A DNA stretch of 64,000 bases from Cocos nucifera (taxonomy: Eukaryota; Streptophyta; Magnoliopsida; Arecales; Arecaceae): the NCBI GenBank assembly GCA_006176705.1, contig QRFJ01000084.1:744001-808000 (forward strand), written 5' to 3'. The position numbers and the translations under genes were made by a program. Under the pieces are notes generated by a model, which made no database searches, had not been told where the DNA came from, and worked only from the letters and a program-made list of their open reading frames with translations. Positions 22,621-35,330 of the stretch are shown piece by piece (position 1 is the stretch's first letter; each line of letters begins with the position of its first letter).

Positions 22621-23786
22621 TATCGGACATGAAAATCCGAGTCTGTGTATCCCTGGAACTTGGAGTTCTCCATTACCAAAGACCAACATCATATCCTTAG
22701 TTCTTCTCAAGTACTTAAGGATACATTTCACAGAAGTCCAGTGTTCTTCACCTGGATTTGACTGATATCTGCTTGTGACACTCACAGCATGGGCTATATC
22801 AGGTCGTGTACATAGCATGGCATACATGAGGCTCCCTATTGCAGAAGCATAAGGGATCTTGCTCATGCGTTCTATTTCCTCAGGTGTGCTAGGGCACATC
22901 TTCTTGGAAAGATGAATACCATGTCTGAAGGGTATTAATCCCCTCTTAGAGTTTTCCATACTAAACCTCTTTAGTACTTCCTCTATGTACATCTTCTGTG
23001 AAAGTCCTAGCATCCTATTCGGTCTATCCCTATAGACCTTAATTCCTAGAATAAAGGATGCTTCACCTAGGTCTTTCATGGAGAATTGCTTGGACAACCA
23101 TATTTTGACTGTCGTCAACATGGGAATATCATTCCCAATAAGGAGGATGTCATCCACGTACAATACGAGGAAGACAACAGCGCTCCCACTGACCTTTTTG
23201 AAAACACATGGTTCCTCTTCATTTTTGATGAAACCAAATATTTTGATCACATCATTGAAATGAGTGTTCCAGCTCCGAGATGCTTGCTTAAGTCCATATA
23301 TGGACCTTTGCAGCTTGCAAACCTTGTGATCAGTATCACTGGATGTGAAACCTAGCGGCTGTTCCATATAGATATCTTCCTCAAGATATCCATTTAAGAA
23401 TGCCATTTTCACGTCCATTTGCCATATTTCATAATCGAAATAGGCTGCAACAGGCAAGCAATGTGCGGATGGATTTTAGCATAGCCACTGGGAAAAAGGT
23501 ATCCTGATAGTCAATGCCTTCGCATTGACTATAACCTTTTGCCACTAGTCTAGCCTTGAATGTCTCCACATTTTCCATCTGCACCAATCTTTCTCTTGAA
23601 GATCCATTTACACCCAATAGGTACTATACCTTCTGGTGGATCTACCAAGGTCCAGACTTGGTTTGAGTGCATCGAGTCAATTTCTGACTGCATTGCCTCT
23701 AGCCATTTCTCGGAGTCGATATCTGATATCGCCTCGTTGTAGGTTTTGGGATCATCACCATGAGCACCATTACCTACGAGGAACAT
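22618..23786 (-). pseudogene. C2 reverse transcriptase
   Basis: Three overlapping open stretches cover copia RT: EAMQSEIDSMHSNQVWTLVDPPEG and IGCKWIFKRKIG (23550-23786), ARLVAKGYSQCEGIDYQDTF (23429-23617), then 279 codons from 23457 with WQMDVKMAFLNG, SIYGLKQASRSWN, the catalytic LYVDDILLIGND (about 23140-23163), KDLGEASFILGIK, SAIGSLMYAM and RPDIAHAV. Two or three frameshifts lie between the pieces; otherwise the motifs are complete. It would synthesise cDNA from element RNA within the particle. Confidence 0.9.
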
Positions 23787-23984
23787 TTTCTCTACTTTCC
23801 TCTGAAAATAATACCTAAGTATCTTTCAGGGGATGGAAAACTCTTTCCGATCTACGAGGTGGAGGAGGTAGTGTTCTTATTGGCTCAACCTGATTTGGTT
23901 CCAATTGGTCCTTAGCTCATTGCTACTTGTGAGACTTTCTCATCAAGCTTGAATCTGCTTTCCAATGCCGCTATCTTGAATAAA

Positions 23985-25000
23985 CTATTTTTCAAGAAAG
24001 ATGGCATGTCGACTCACAATCACATTGTGGTCTTCTGGAATGTAGAAATAGTATCCTAATGACTCTTTAGGATATCCTATGAATCGAGCTCTAAAGGACC
24101 TAAACTCTAACTTGTCCGCTTGTTGTCTTTTGACATGAGCCGGACAACCCCAAATTCTGAGATGACTCAGACTTGGTTTCTTACCGTGCCATATCTCATA
24201 CGGTGTGGTAGGAACGGTTTTAGAGGGAACCCTATTCAGTAGATAAATTGAAGTTAACAATGAGTGTCCCCAAAGAAAATCAGGAAGGTCTGTGAAGCTC
24301 ATCATGGATCGGAACCATATCCAATAGAGTCCGATTTCTCCATTCTGAAACTCCCATTGAGTTGAGGTGTTCCTGGTGGAGTCCATTGAGAGACTATGCC
24401 ATTTTTCTTGAGATAGTCTAGGAATTCCCGGCTAAGGTATTCACCTCCTCGATCTGATCGAAGAACCTTAATGGGTTTTTCCAGTTTGTTTTTCTACTTC
24501 ATGTCTGAATTCTTTGAACTTTTCAAAAGCTTCAGACTTGTGTCTCATAAGATACACATACCCATACCTAGACAGATCATCGGTAAAGGTAATGAAGTAG
24601 ACAAAATTGCCTCTAGCCGGCACATCAAATGGGCCGCACACATCAGTATGTACTAGGGCAAGGAGATCTGTGGCCCTCTCCCCATGTCCTAACAAAAGGG
24701 AGTTTAGTCATTTTGCCTTGAAGACAAGATTCACAAGTTGGATATGACTCGAAAGTCAATGGACTCAATAGCCCATTTTTCTCCAATTTGTTGATCCTAT
24801 CTTCTGCTATATGACCTAATCTCAGGTGCCATAGATATCTTATCATTTGGACTATCCCTAGGTCATTTGGTTTTATGGCATTCACGTTTTGCTCGATAGT
24901 TAAAAATAGGTACATCAATATGTAGCTGATAAAGACCATTAATAAGAAAACCATTTGCAATTTTATTTCTTTCATAAAGAATGTTACAATGGTCCTTAAA
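23985..25000 (-). pseudogene. C2 integrase with GAG-pre-integrase domain
   Basis: The HHCC domain (LWHLRLGHIAEDRI, CESCLQGKMTK; 24643-24975) is followed by the catalytic core: LLALVHTDVCGPF with the first Asp, ITFTDDLSRYGYVYLM (24468-24695) and a SDRGGEYL-like second motif near 24445. The third motif (NGVSERRNRT in relatives) is disturbed by a one-base insertion near 24355. The C-terminal copia motifs YEIWHGKKPSLSHLRIWGC and FIGYPKES follow at 24060-24200. The damage is light, mostly small frameshifts. Confidence 0.88.
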
Positions 25001-25099
25001 GAAGGTAATCACATAGCCTTCTAGTGCTAAGCATGAAACAGAAATCAAATTCCTGCTAGCTGCAGGCACATAATAACAGTCTTTTAAAACTAAGTCTAA

Positions 25100-26148
25100 A
25101 CCAGATGGTAATCGAAGAGGGTATGTTTCCCACGGCTACTGCAGCAACTCTTGCTCCATTACCGATGCGTATAGGATCATGTCTCCATCCCTCAGCCTCC
25201 TGCTATCCTCAAGACCCTGCATGGAAGTGCACAGATGAGCACTAGAACCAGAGTCAAGCACCCAACTGGATGCAGAAGAAACCGTAAGGTTAGACTCAAT
25301 AACGAGCATACCTCCAGAAGGACCTTCCTTCTTGTTCTTCAGGGTGGCCAGGTAAGTAGGGCAGTTCCGCTTCCAATGGCCGTCGCTGTTGCAATGGAAA
25401 CACTTTCCTTTGACATCGACCTTCTTCTTCGCTTCTGTCTTTTTCTTCTTTTCTCCTTCCATCCTTTTGCTTTTTCACAGACTTCTTTTTCTTTCCATAA
25501 GACTTTCTTTTGGAAGAAGTCCATTCCATAGCAAGAACTGAGCCTTTAGAACCTTTCATAGAAAGCTCAGCGGTAACCAGCATATTCATTAACTCGGCCA
25601 AGAATTTTTGAAGTTTATGCATGTGGTAATTCATGATGAATTGCCCATATGCATCAGTCAAGGATTGCAGAATAATATCATTCTGCAGATCCAAGTCCAA
25701 CTTCACACCGAGCTTCTCAAGCTCTTCCATGTCCTTGATCATCATCAGACAGTGATCTTGGACTGACTGCCCATCACGCATCTTAGCCTTAAAAAGTCAT
25801 TTCGTGACTTGATACTTGGCTGCGCGACTCTGTTCACCAAACATCTCCTGCAGGTGAGCCAACATTTGGCGAGCAGTCCCGATATCTTCATGTTGGCGCT
25901 GGAGCTCATCAGACATCGAGCCCAACATGTAATATCTGGCCTTATTATCTTCGTCATTCCATTTTTCTAGAGATGCTCTCTGTTCAGTGGATGGAGAGGC
26001 TGGTAAGGTGGGAGGGTCCTGGTCCAATACATGGGTTAACTTCTCAGAACCCAAAATGATTTTGTAGTTTCTGAGCCAATCTTTATAATTGGGTTCGGTC
26101 AGTCTATGTGTGTCCAGGATACGTGCCTAATGGGTTGGACGCAGACAT
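25100..26148 (-). pseudogene. C2 gag and protease
   Basis: ATG at 26146-26148 opens MSASNPL. An extra G near 26125 shifts the frame, and the main gag then reads from 26054: LDQDPPTLPASPS, KARYYMLGSMSDELQRQHED, MFGEQSRAAKY, then GQSVQDHCLMMIKDMEELEKLG and YGQFIMNYHMHKL. A lysine-rich region leads to the zinc knuckle CFHCNSDGHWKRNC (about 25361-25402). The protease site SWVLDSGSSAHLCT (about 25236-25277) follows in the same frame. Gag would assemble the particle and protease would cleave the polyprotein. At least three frameshifts are present. Confidence 0.88.
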
Positions 26149-28021
26149 TTTCTTGTAGAGAGTCAAAGATTCTAGTTAGATACTGTAATTATTGACTTGA
26201 CCAATTTATTTAGGAAATTTTATTTTTAAACAAATTAGCTTCCACTATTTTCTCGGATCCCTACACTCCCTCTGTAGAGATGCAAAAATCTCCATGATTA
26301 ATGATTTCTAGTGGGTGGTGCGGTCTCACCAACTGACTCATCACCTCACCTAACAGTTATTGGTGATGGGTTAGCCAATGAGTGAACAACTCTTGTTCAA
26401 TGATTCTCTAATCATGGTGCACCCAAACTTGGTCTCTAATTCATGAATCTCACCGTATCCAGAATATTGATCCACTCCTTAGTTAAGTCAGACCCACCAT
26501 TTGCACAGACTGGATTCCTAATTGAGTCTCTCACCGTATCCAAAATATTGAGCCCAACTCATCCTCCAGCCCATAGCATCCAATGCCTAATAGACATGGT
26601 TGCATCTTTTCCGGTGCAACTGAGCCACTGTATCCAGTCGAGAACAATCAACCCCGGGAAGGGCCCGCACATCTACAATGGTGGAAGACCTCAGACTTAA
26701 TCTTTTTTTAGGAAGAATTGATTCAGGTCTCATTAAACTAGACTTGTCATAGTCATAACAATTATGACTAACCTAGTGGCATGGGTTAGCTCGGATTATT
26801 GACCACCTCAGATCAGAACTGTGTCAACAGATATGGCCAGGTAAGTGAGATCGGTGGAAGGAATATGCCATTAACTCAACAAGAATGCATTCAGGTCGAG
26901 TAGCTTCCAATTAAAAATTAGTCGGTCGTATGTGCCAAACTTACCTTAGACACCAAATTATTGAGCCAGAACCAATTGGGTTAGCCTACAATCCAGACTC
27001 TAACCTCTGAGCCTAATTAGGTCTTGCTTGATCGATGACTCATGTGATTCGATCTTGACCCAGACTTAATCCTATTAGGCTGGTCAATTTAAGCATTGTT
27101 GATCCCATCTAACCAACTCTTGATTCGGTTTGATCAACCGCTTAGACCTAATTGAGCTACCCAAGCCCGAACCCAGTATTATGAATATGTCTTAGATCTA
27201 AAAATTCTTAAATTTTAGACCTAATTAATATTTCCATAATCTTAATTCTTAATTAAGTAGGGTTCATAAACAAAATATGCACAATAAATCCTAGGGTTTC
27301 AGGATCTAGGGTTTTGCAGAAAGTAAGTTTTTGGATTTTTGATTAAGGACGAACACGCAGCACCCCTACACATCATAAGAACACCCCATCGAATGGAAGA
27401 AGAGGGCCTTTAAACCCTTCTTCATTCTTATGACCGGACGGCCAAGAGGAACGCCTTAATCAGGAACATGTAAAATACTACAAAACAGTTTTAGATCTAT
27501 ATCATATATCTCATATATAAAAATTAGATCTAATCATGGCATATTTTGCATACATCTCATGTATCAAATCATGCATATTTTTAGATCTAAATTATCTCAT
27601 AATAATCTAAAAAATTAGATTTAAATTGATCTAATCAAAATAAATTCTAATCTAGATAATTATGTAGAACTATTCTACAACTAGTCTAGACATGCATCAA
27701 TCATATCTCATATGATATTTAAAAATTAAATAATTTTTATTTGCTATTTTTTAGATGTTATTATAATATTTATAATATCAAAAAATAGTAAATAAATAGA
27801 TCTAAAAATATGATTTAATCAAATTAAATTAAAACATGCAAGACTATTCTATAGAACTATTCTATTCTAGAACTAGTCATGCATATCTTCTAAATCTTAG
27901 ATCCAAATCATTTAATTTTAATTTTTTTGATTTTAGATCTGATCACATCTCATGTGACATCTGAAAATTACTTATTTTTAATTAAAATAAATTTAAAATT
28001 AGATCTAAATATTTAGAACCT
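26149..28021 (-). other. C2 5' leader, non-coding
   Basis: About 1.9 kb lies between the primer site and gag. Its gag-proximal 1 kb is duplicated at 19860-20820. It contains 'ggaaggaatatgccattaactc' (26856-26877), shared with C1 and C3, and imperfect repeats of 'ctaattc...gaatctcaccgtatccaaatattga' type near 26430-26550. The part 27480-28010 is AT-rich with many 'tagatct' words. No gene is seen. Confidence 0.65.
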
Positions 28022-28036
28022 GGCTCTGATACCAGT
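28022..28036 (-). promoter_or_regulatory. C2 primer-binding site
   Basis: Minus-strand ACTGGTATCAGAGCC adjoins the LTR end; it contains a full TGGTATCAGAGCC match to the complement of plant initiator Met tRNA, the best preserved primer site in the window. Confidence 0.85.
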
Positions 28037-30338
28037 TGAAGGAAAAAATCCTGATTTTTTGGATCCAGGTTCGTTCAGATCTGATCAGATCAAGAGATAT
28101 ATTTCAAAATTTTTTTTTTAAATCTAAATTAGATCTAATATTTTTAGATCTAATTTTATTATATCTAATAAATTAAATTAAATTAAATTAAATTAAATTT
28201 ATACCTTATTCTTGGGTAATCCTATTATCCTGTGATGATCCTGCTGATTGCTGGAAGGTTCTGGATCTAGCCACGCAAGTCGCCTGGCCTCTACCAGTAT
28301 CCACTTGGGTAGAATCTTAGATATCCTCCTTCTTCTCTATCACATCCTCCAAAAATCAGATCTGGATCTGATCTTGAAGGATCTTCAAAATAACTTTTGA
28401 AGATCAGCAGTTGTCCTTTGCAGCAGTGCAGCCTTCTTCCTTTCTTGTCACCTTTCTCTTGCTTGGATCGCACCAAACTGAAGCCCAAAGCCTCTTGGGC
28501 ATGGAGGGGAGAAAGAAGATTAGAGGTAGGCATGGAGGAGAGAGGGAGATGGCTATATGGCATGGGCAAGGGGAGAACCTCTCAAAACCTGGGTGCAGAT
28601 AGGGTTTATTTATAGACCTGCTGCGCCATGCCAACTCCACTTCATTCCTGACCAATCACGTCTCTTCATGCAATCAGATCTAAATCTGATTGGTGAGATG
28701 ACATCATCTGATCTAATCAGATGAGAGCCCCTCTCCAACATCCTTAGGTGGCACCAAGACTGATCAAAGTAGAATCTTAGGCGCCATCTAAGTTTATTCC
28801 ATGAAGCAACCTAGAGTCCCATCTGTATGGGACTTCAGGCATCATTATCCTTGGGCGCATGCCTCCCTTGGTGTGCACCCCCTTCTTTTCTCTTTCTAAT
28901 AGGAGGACAAACCCCCATCTGCTCTCCTATGGATGCATGACACATAGGCAGATGTCTAAGGGTCAAAGGTTAATGTTTGACCAAAGTCAAAAGATAAAAA
29001 TTAGTAGGTGATGGAAAATGACAGATGTTGTCTCAAATTTATCTCATAAATTAAGACAACTCTTTTCTAACCTGGACAAGCTCCAGTCAGACCAAGTAAA
29101 GGTACCTGAGTGAACCCAAACATATTTGGCATAATCGAGATAACTTTTAATGATTTGTTGAAAGAAAACATTAGGTTCAATCGAGTGCTAGCATGATTTT
29201 CTTGAACCTAATTGAATCTCAATTCAGATCAATTGAAACTAGATTAGTTCAATTGATGATCATTCCAGATTCAAACCCTTATTTGTGTGATCCAGTTAGG
29301 TTCAGTTCTGTATGGTAATGGGATATGTCATGATCTCTATCATCGACATCATCGAAACTCCTTTCGATGGATCAGAACTCTTCTGATTCGAACAGCTAGA
29401 ATGATCGATCATCTAAATCATTCTAATTGCTCCCAAAATCCACTAGTGACACCTAGCAGTATATGGTGGCAATCCATCAAAATTGAAAATGCGAACCTCT
29501 TGGTGCAGCTACCTGTGTGATTAAGTTCTTCTATCTTGAGCTCCGATCAGATTAGGGTTAAGGTGAACTCGTCAAACCCTAGTTTTCATCATATGATGTA
29601 ATCATTCGATTCAAGTCTGATGTGAAAACCTTAAATAGAAACTCTTTCTATTATTTCACTCTGTCCATGGCCATGGGCTTATGGACTTGATTCTCATGAT
29701 TATCATAGGGCTGCTCCTCATCTATCCGAGGTAGATAGATTTTCTTTTGATGCAATCCAGTTCCTACAATGAACATGCTATAGCCAACATACACCTCAGG
29801 ATTCCGAATGGCTAGGAGACTGAGTCAATGGTGTAGTCAAACTATAACACCCTCAAGGTGAACTGCCGATGCACCTCAGATCAAAGAACCAGACACACTA
29901 ACTGCAGCATCGAGTCAGTCATTGATGAGAAGGTAGACTTTTTTAATGACTACTCGAGGTGGTCACGCTCAGTGCCCTCGTTCTCTAATGAGTACCTGTA
30001 CTCTCGCTCCGATGTCTCTACACTATAGACTCAAGACTCATCTACTATAAAGAAGCGATTGTACACCAATCCTTTTGGATCAATCATCATCTTCATGATG
30101 ATCCTATGGTCAGAAATATTTTATGAGTTAATAATGAAAATTCATGTCTTAAATTTTCAACTCTTGAAAATAAGAATTATCATTACCATTAACTTAAGGG
30201 ATGTATCACAGAAACTAAATACACATTATGATAGAAAATAACTTATTTTATTATTTATAGTCAAAATTATAATTTTTTTCTTAGAAGTGTATAATAAGTG
30301 TCAGTCAATTCTGGCTTCTAGGGCACACATATCTAACA
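28037..30338 (-). repeat. C2 5' LTR (right, full length)
   Basis: This 2302-bp LTR has minus-strand start TGTTAGATATGTGTGCCC at 30338 and end near 28037 at the primer site. It includes an (aatta)n microsatellite at 28170-28199. Open frames at 28291-28655 on both strands are incidental: they overlap each other, match no family I know, and lie wholly inside the LTR. Confidence 0.87.
28170..28199. repeat. Pentanucleotide microsatellite (AATTA)n in C2 5' LTR
   Basis: Six consecutive copies of a five-base unit (aatta) lie in an AT-rich part of the LTR. Confidence 0.85.
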
Positions 30339-30344
30339 TGTTGC

Positions 30345-31640
30345 CTTCGACCAGAAAGCCTTTCAAAAGGGATATGAAATTTGCGAGGATCGAGTGGCCG
30401 CCAAGTTTTTCAAACTCGATCTTGGCTTCTTATATGAGGAGGTCCTTGACGAAGAGGCAGGGCCATCCACTACTGCGGTCGACCCCTCACCTGTCAAAGT
30501 CATCCTTGGGCCTTCCAAACCTATTGTTGATGCGCCCAAACCTATATTAGAGAGGAAGATGGCAAAAAATGCTCCGACCTCATCTATCGTTGTTCCTTCC
30601 AAGGTCTAAAATTTTGAACAATTATATTTTTTTCTTTTTAATGTATATTCAAATATTTTGAGAAATGAAAATGAGTTTTCTTCTTCTTATACTTGTGCTA
30701 TGGTGAATGTTATTCAGAATCCCTTTAGTGACCAAAGTCAAGATCAATCATCCTCGACTAGTGCCAAACCACCTTTCGAAGGTATCCCTTTAAGACCTAT
30801 AGTGAAGGGTTTGAAGAGAAAAATCTATCATTTGAAGAAGAAGTTAAAGAAGGTGGAAGATGAGCTCCAAAGATCTAGAAAAAATGCTTTGGAGGTGATG
30901 ATTGAAGTCACTCACCTTTGCAAGTTATACATGAAAGACTCTGTGAGCTTCAACATTAGGAAAGATAACTTCAAGAGGAAGTTGGCCGAAGTTAGAAAAA
31001 ATGCCAGTGATAAATCTTGGGTGTTAACTGCGAAGGTTGGCTCTCTCAAAACTAAGCTCAAGGCGACGAAAGAGAAAATTCACCTATTGGAGGAGAGTTT
31101 GCTGTGGTCTTCTGACAAGGCTCGGTATGAATGAGACTAGTCATAGAGATTTTCTATCCTTTAGAAGCAACTGTACGACACCGAGCTTGCCTATGAGATC
31201 TACCGATTAGGCTGGTGCGGAAGGATATCCTCGTTGGAGCAGAAGCTCCATGCTGCTAATAGCGAGGTAACCCAGCTTCAACAGTAGCTCATCGATAGTT
31301 ATCAGTCCGACATCAGTAGGACGTCAGAGGAGATCGTCTCTCTAAAGATGATCGTGGGCATCCTCTCAGAGTCGATCGGGGTGGAGAAGATCAAAGTTCA
31401 GTGATTGAAGCTTCAGTTGATTTATGAGCAGTAGGCTATCAAATATGCTGAGGCTGAATCAAAAGTTCTGAGGAAGAGGCTGTAGGCATCAGAAGAGAAC
31501 TACTGAAGGGTTGATTGGATGTTCCATGATAATTTGATAAGAAGAAAAGAGCTCGAGGAGAATATCGTTAGCCTAAAGAAATCCTTGGTGATGGCTAGTA
31601 GTCCAAAGTCCAAAGAACCTGATCCTTCTTAGAACTTCAA
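30345..31640 (+). pseudogene. G1 antisense gene, C-terminal part (coiled coil)
   Basis: The first part reads FQKGYEICEDRVAAKFF and LDLGFLYEEVLDEEAGP, which parallels FLKGFEVCIESIAERF and LDFLIEFGDEAGS of the G2 copy. A probable intron-like AT-rich gap (30610-30660) separates it from a Lys/Glu/Leu-rich open stretch (30658-31134: IVKGLKRKIYHLKKKLKKVEDELQ and similar) and further fragments to about 31625 with heptad spacing, so a long coiled coil is likely. Stops are present after 31134. Compared with G2, about 1.2 kb of the gene's middle is missing between 19562 and 30345. Its role in the element is unknown. Confidence 0.68.
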
Positions 31641-31779
31641 TTTTTTCTCTCTTTTTTTTGTAATCGATCTTGTAGATCCTTATTTTATAATCAACTTTAT
31701 CTTTAATGAAGCTATACTTTCTTCAATCATCCTCTTGTTCTGCTTAGATTCAATGCTCGTTCACCTCTCCGTTTCCTTC
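31641..31779. other. Spacer between antisense gene and tandem repeat in G1
   Basis: A T-rich spacer with no recognisable motif. It could hold the 3' end of the antisense transcript. Confidence 0.4.
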
Positions 31780-33950
31780 ATTTTTCTCTTATTTCACATA
31801 ACTGAGGATCTTCACTATCCATGTCAGGATGAGATTTTCCTTCTGTTCCTAGTGGGGTTGGTTTTCTTTTGTTAGGATGAGGTCCTCCTTCTATCCCGAA
31901 TAAAGATATTGAAATACAATAGGATCATTGAAAGGGCCTCTCCCCTCATCCTATCTTAAATAACCAGAGATCTTCATCATCCATATCAGGATGAGGTTCT
32001 CCTCTCATTTCTGACATGATCAATCTTTTTGTCCCCCTATCAAGATGAGGTTCTTCTTCTATTTCTAATGGATTGACCTTCCTTTATTAGGATGAGGTCC
32101 TCCTTCTATCCCTAACAAAGATATAGGAGCACAAAAGGGCCATTGAAAGGGTCTCTTTCCTTCTCCTATCTTAAATAATTGGAGGTCTTCATTATCCGTG
32201 TCAGGATGAGATCCTTCTTCTATTTTTTACATGGTCGGCCTTTTTGTCTTTCTATCAGGATGAGGTTCTCCTCATATTTCTGATGGGATTGGCCTTTTTT
32301 TGTTAGGATGAGGTCCTCCTCCTATCTCTAACAAAGATATAGGAGCATAAAAGAGCCATTGAAAGGACCTCTCTCCTTCTCCTATCTTAAATAATCGAAG
32401 GTCTTCATTACCCATGCCAAGATGAGGTCTTCCTCCTAGTCCTGACATGGTCGGCCTTTTTGTCCCTCTATCAAGATGAGGTTCTCCTCCTGTTCCTGAT
32501 GGGATTGATCTTTCTTTATTAGGATGAGGTCCTTCTCCTATCCCTATAAAAGGTATAGGAGTACAATAGGATCGTTGAAAGGGCCTTTTCCCTTCTTCTA
32601 TCTTAAATAATCAGAGGTCTTCATTATCCATGCCAGGATGAGGTCCTCCTGTTCCTGATATGGTTGATCTTTTTGTTCCTCTGTCAGGATGAGGTTCTCC
32701 TCCTATTTCTAACAGAGTTGGCCTTCCTTTGTTAGGACGAGGTCCTCCTATTCCTAACAAAGATATAGGAGAACAATAGGACTATTGAAAGGGCCTCTCC
32801 CCTCCTCCTCTCTTAAATAATCTGAAGGTCTTCATCACCCATATCAGGACGAGGTTACCCATACAGAATGGTTAGCCTTTTTTGTTCTCCTCCTATTTCT
32901 GACATAGTCGACCTTTTTGTCCTCCTGTCAGGATGAGGTTCTTCTTCTATTTCTGACGGTATTGGCCTTTTTTTGTTAGGACGAGGTCCTTCTCCTATCC
33001 TTAACAAGGATATAAGGATACAATAGGGCTGTTGAAAGGATCTCTTCCCTTCTTCTGTCTTAAATAACCAAAGATCTTCATCATATCCATGCCAGGATGA
33101 GGTCCTCTTCTTGTTCCTGACATGGTTGACCTTTTTGTCTTCTTATCAGAATGAGATTCTCCTCTTATTTTTGATAGGGTTGGCCTTCCTTTGTTAGGAT
33201 GAGATCCTCCTTCTATTCCTAACAAATGTATAAGGGCACAATCGGATCGCTGAAAGGGCCTCTCTCCTCCTTCTATCTTAAATAACCGAAGGTCTTCATT
33301 ATCCGTGCCAGGACGAGATCCTCCTTCTATTCTTGACACGGTCGACCTTTTTGTCTTTCTGTCAGAACGAAATTCTTCTCCTATTTCTGATGGGGTTAAC
33401 CTTTTTTTGTTAGGACGAGGTCCTCCTTCCTGTCCCTAACAAAGGTATAGGGGTACAAAAAGGGCTATTGAAAGGGCCTCTCCCCTCCTTCTATCTTAAA
33501 TAATCAAAGATCTTCATTACCCATGTCAGGACGAGGTCCTCCTTCTATTCCTGACATGGTTGGCCTTTTTGTTCTCCTATCAGAATAAGATTTTTCTCTT
33601 ATTTCTAATGGAATTGGCCTTTCTTTATTAGGATGAGGTCCTCCTCTTATCCCTAACAAAGGTATAGGGCACAATAGGATCGTTGAAAGGACCTCTCCCC
33701 TTCTTCTATCTTAAATAATCGAAGGTCTTCATTATCCATGCTAGGATGAGGTTCTCCTCTTGTTTCTAACATGGTCGGCCTTTTTGTCCTCCTAACAGGA
33801 TGAGATTCTTCTCCTGTTCCTGATGGTGTTGGTCTTTCTTTGTTAGGATGAGGTCCTCCTCTTGTTCCTAACAAAGGTATAGGGGCACAGCAGGATCATT
33901 GAAAGGGCCTCTCCCATCCTCTTATCTTAAATAATCGAAGGTCTTCTACT
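31780..33950 (-). repeat. 216-bp tandem repeat array of G1, about 10 copies
   Basis: The landmark 'cttaaataa' recurs at 31955, 32170, 32386, 32602, 32812, 33059, 33277, 33495, 33710 and 33926. Most spacings are 210-218; one is 247. Each monomer contains three shorter units, each carrying 'aggatgaggtcctcctcctattcct', so it is a higher-order repeat. It lies directly after integrase, where Tat-type elements are known to carry tandem repeats that can seed satellite DNA. Short minus-strand frames in it (33001-33339, 33653-33874) are repeat readings such as GGPHPN and not genes. Confidence 0.9.
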
Positions 33951-33979
33951 TTATTTATTGACAAAGTTTGGCCAGGTCA

Positions 33980-35330
33980 TTTTCTATCATCACATGATTT
34001 TGTGCCATGAAACAAAAATATTGAAATAAAAATTTTTTATTGGAGTTGAATTACTGATAGTATATTCATAGATTTTTTGAATTTTAAGATCGTGGGAGTA
34101 TAGATCCTCCAAGATCCTTTAGATAATATGTTCCTGATCGGACGATTTTCACCACCTTGTAAGGACCTTCCTAGTTTGGGATGAGCTTTCCTTGATTTTG
34201 AGGCTGCAAAATGTCCGCTCGCCGAAGTACGAGATCTCCTATTTTGAAGATTTTGCTTCTGACCCTTGAATTGTAGTAGTAGACTACTCTTTGCTTGTAA
34301 GCTACCATTTGGATATAGGCTTTCTCCCTTTTTTCTTTCAGCAGATCAAGGTTAGCCCTAAGGTCTTGTAAATTATCTTGTTCATTGAAGGCCTTTACTC
34401 ATGCTGAGGGAAGTTCAAGTTCGACCGAAATAACTGCCTCCATCCCGAAAGCCAGCGCAAAGGGTGTTTCTCCAATGGATAATCTTTGAGTAGTTTGATA
34501 AGCCCAGAGCACATGATAAAGTTTATCCATTCAGATCTCCTTTGCTCTTTCAAGCCTGGCCTTTATCCCTTGAAGCAAAGTTCTATTAGTCACTTCTGTC
34601 TCACCATTCGCATGTGGATGAGCCACTAATATGAAGTGGTGAGATATATTTGGACCTTTGCAGAGCTCAGTGAACTTCGCACGTGCAAACTGGCATCCGT
34701 TATCCGTGATCAACATCTAAGGTAGACCAAATCTGCAAACAATTGACTTTCAGATGAAATCCTGCACTTTAGCTTCAATAATTTTTGCTAGAGGTTTGGC
34801 CTCGATCCACTTAGTGAAGTAATCCACTGCCACTAGTAGAAACTTTTGCTGCCTAGATGCCACGAGGAAAGGCCCAAGTATGTCCATCTCCCACTGCATG
34901 AATGGCTAGGAGGCACTTAATGGTGTGAGCTATGAAGCTATCTATCTCTGGATATTTGCATTTTTTTAACACCTATCACACTTTCTTACATACTTCACCA
35001 CATCTTGATGCATTGTTGGCCAATAGTATCTCTATCGGAGCAACTTGTATAACAGGGATCTTGCTCTCAGATGATTTTTGCAAATCCCCTCATGAACTTT
35101 TCTTAAGGCATAGCTAGCTTTTGAAGGTCGAAGATATTTGAGGAGTGGCAATGAGTATGACCTCTTATACAACTTATTTTTATACAAAATATAGCGAGAA
35201 GCTTGATTTCATAACTTTCGAGCTTCTTTGTGATCTTTGGAGAGAGTTCCTTCCCTGAGATATGCTATAAAGGAGTCGATCCAGTTGGGCTCATGATCAA
35301 TTTGCATTATCACCTAGGGCTCTTTCGAAC
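33980..35330 (-). pseudogene. G1 integrase
   Basis: Gypsy integrase, minus strand. The HHCC-type zinc domain (HEGICKNHL, YYWPTM, CDRC) is at about 35095-34970, with one stop. The catalytic core has MDILGPF (first Asp, near 34880), VDYFTKWIEAKPL, LITDNGCQFA (second Asp, near 34700) and NGETEVTNRTLLQGIKARL (Glu, near 34600). Near 34440-34520 follow WAYQTT and GETPFALAFGMEAVI, typical of Tat/Athila-type gypsy. The C-terminal part GPYKVVKI-like lies near 34140. The D, D and E residues are intact, but several stops break the frame. Confidence 0.88.

Larger units (their letters stand above)
19568..30338 (-). mobile_element. C2: Ty1/copia retrotransposon with an extra shared-LTR end, minus strand
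   Basis: It reads right to left: 5' LTR 28037-30338, primer site, leader, gag, protease, integrase, RT, RNase H, purine tract, partial 3' LTR (22156 down to 20821), and then, unexpectedly, a second leader and gag start (20820 down to 19568). The last part matches 25853-27109. This is the layout of a tandem dimer that shares an LTR. About 1.9 kb (leader, primer site and part of the LTR) is missing at the 20820/20821 joint. It lies inside the antisense gene of G1. Its coding regions are the best preserved in the window. Confidence 0.87.

Noticed and set aside
26855..26862. AGGTAAGT in the copia leaders as a splice donor
   Set aside because: It is on the plus strand, whereas the copia elements are transcribed from the minus strand, so it is not in the sense RNA.
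28291..28655. Cluster of open frames on both strands in the C2 5' LTR
   Set aside because: They overlap in several frames inside an LTR and match no family I recognise. The corresponding left LTR has this part deleted, so it cannot be compared.
31780..33950. Regular array considered as a CRISPR or host satellite
   Set aside because: Monomers are 216 bp without alternating unique spacers, in a plant retroelement context, and abut integrase of G1. It is an element-internal tandem repeat.
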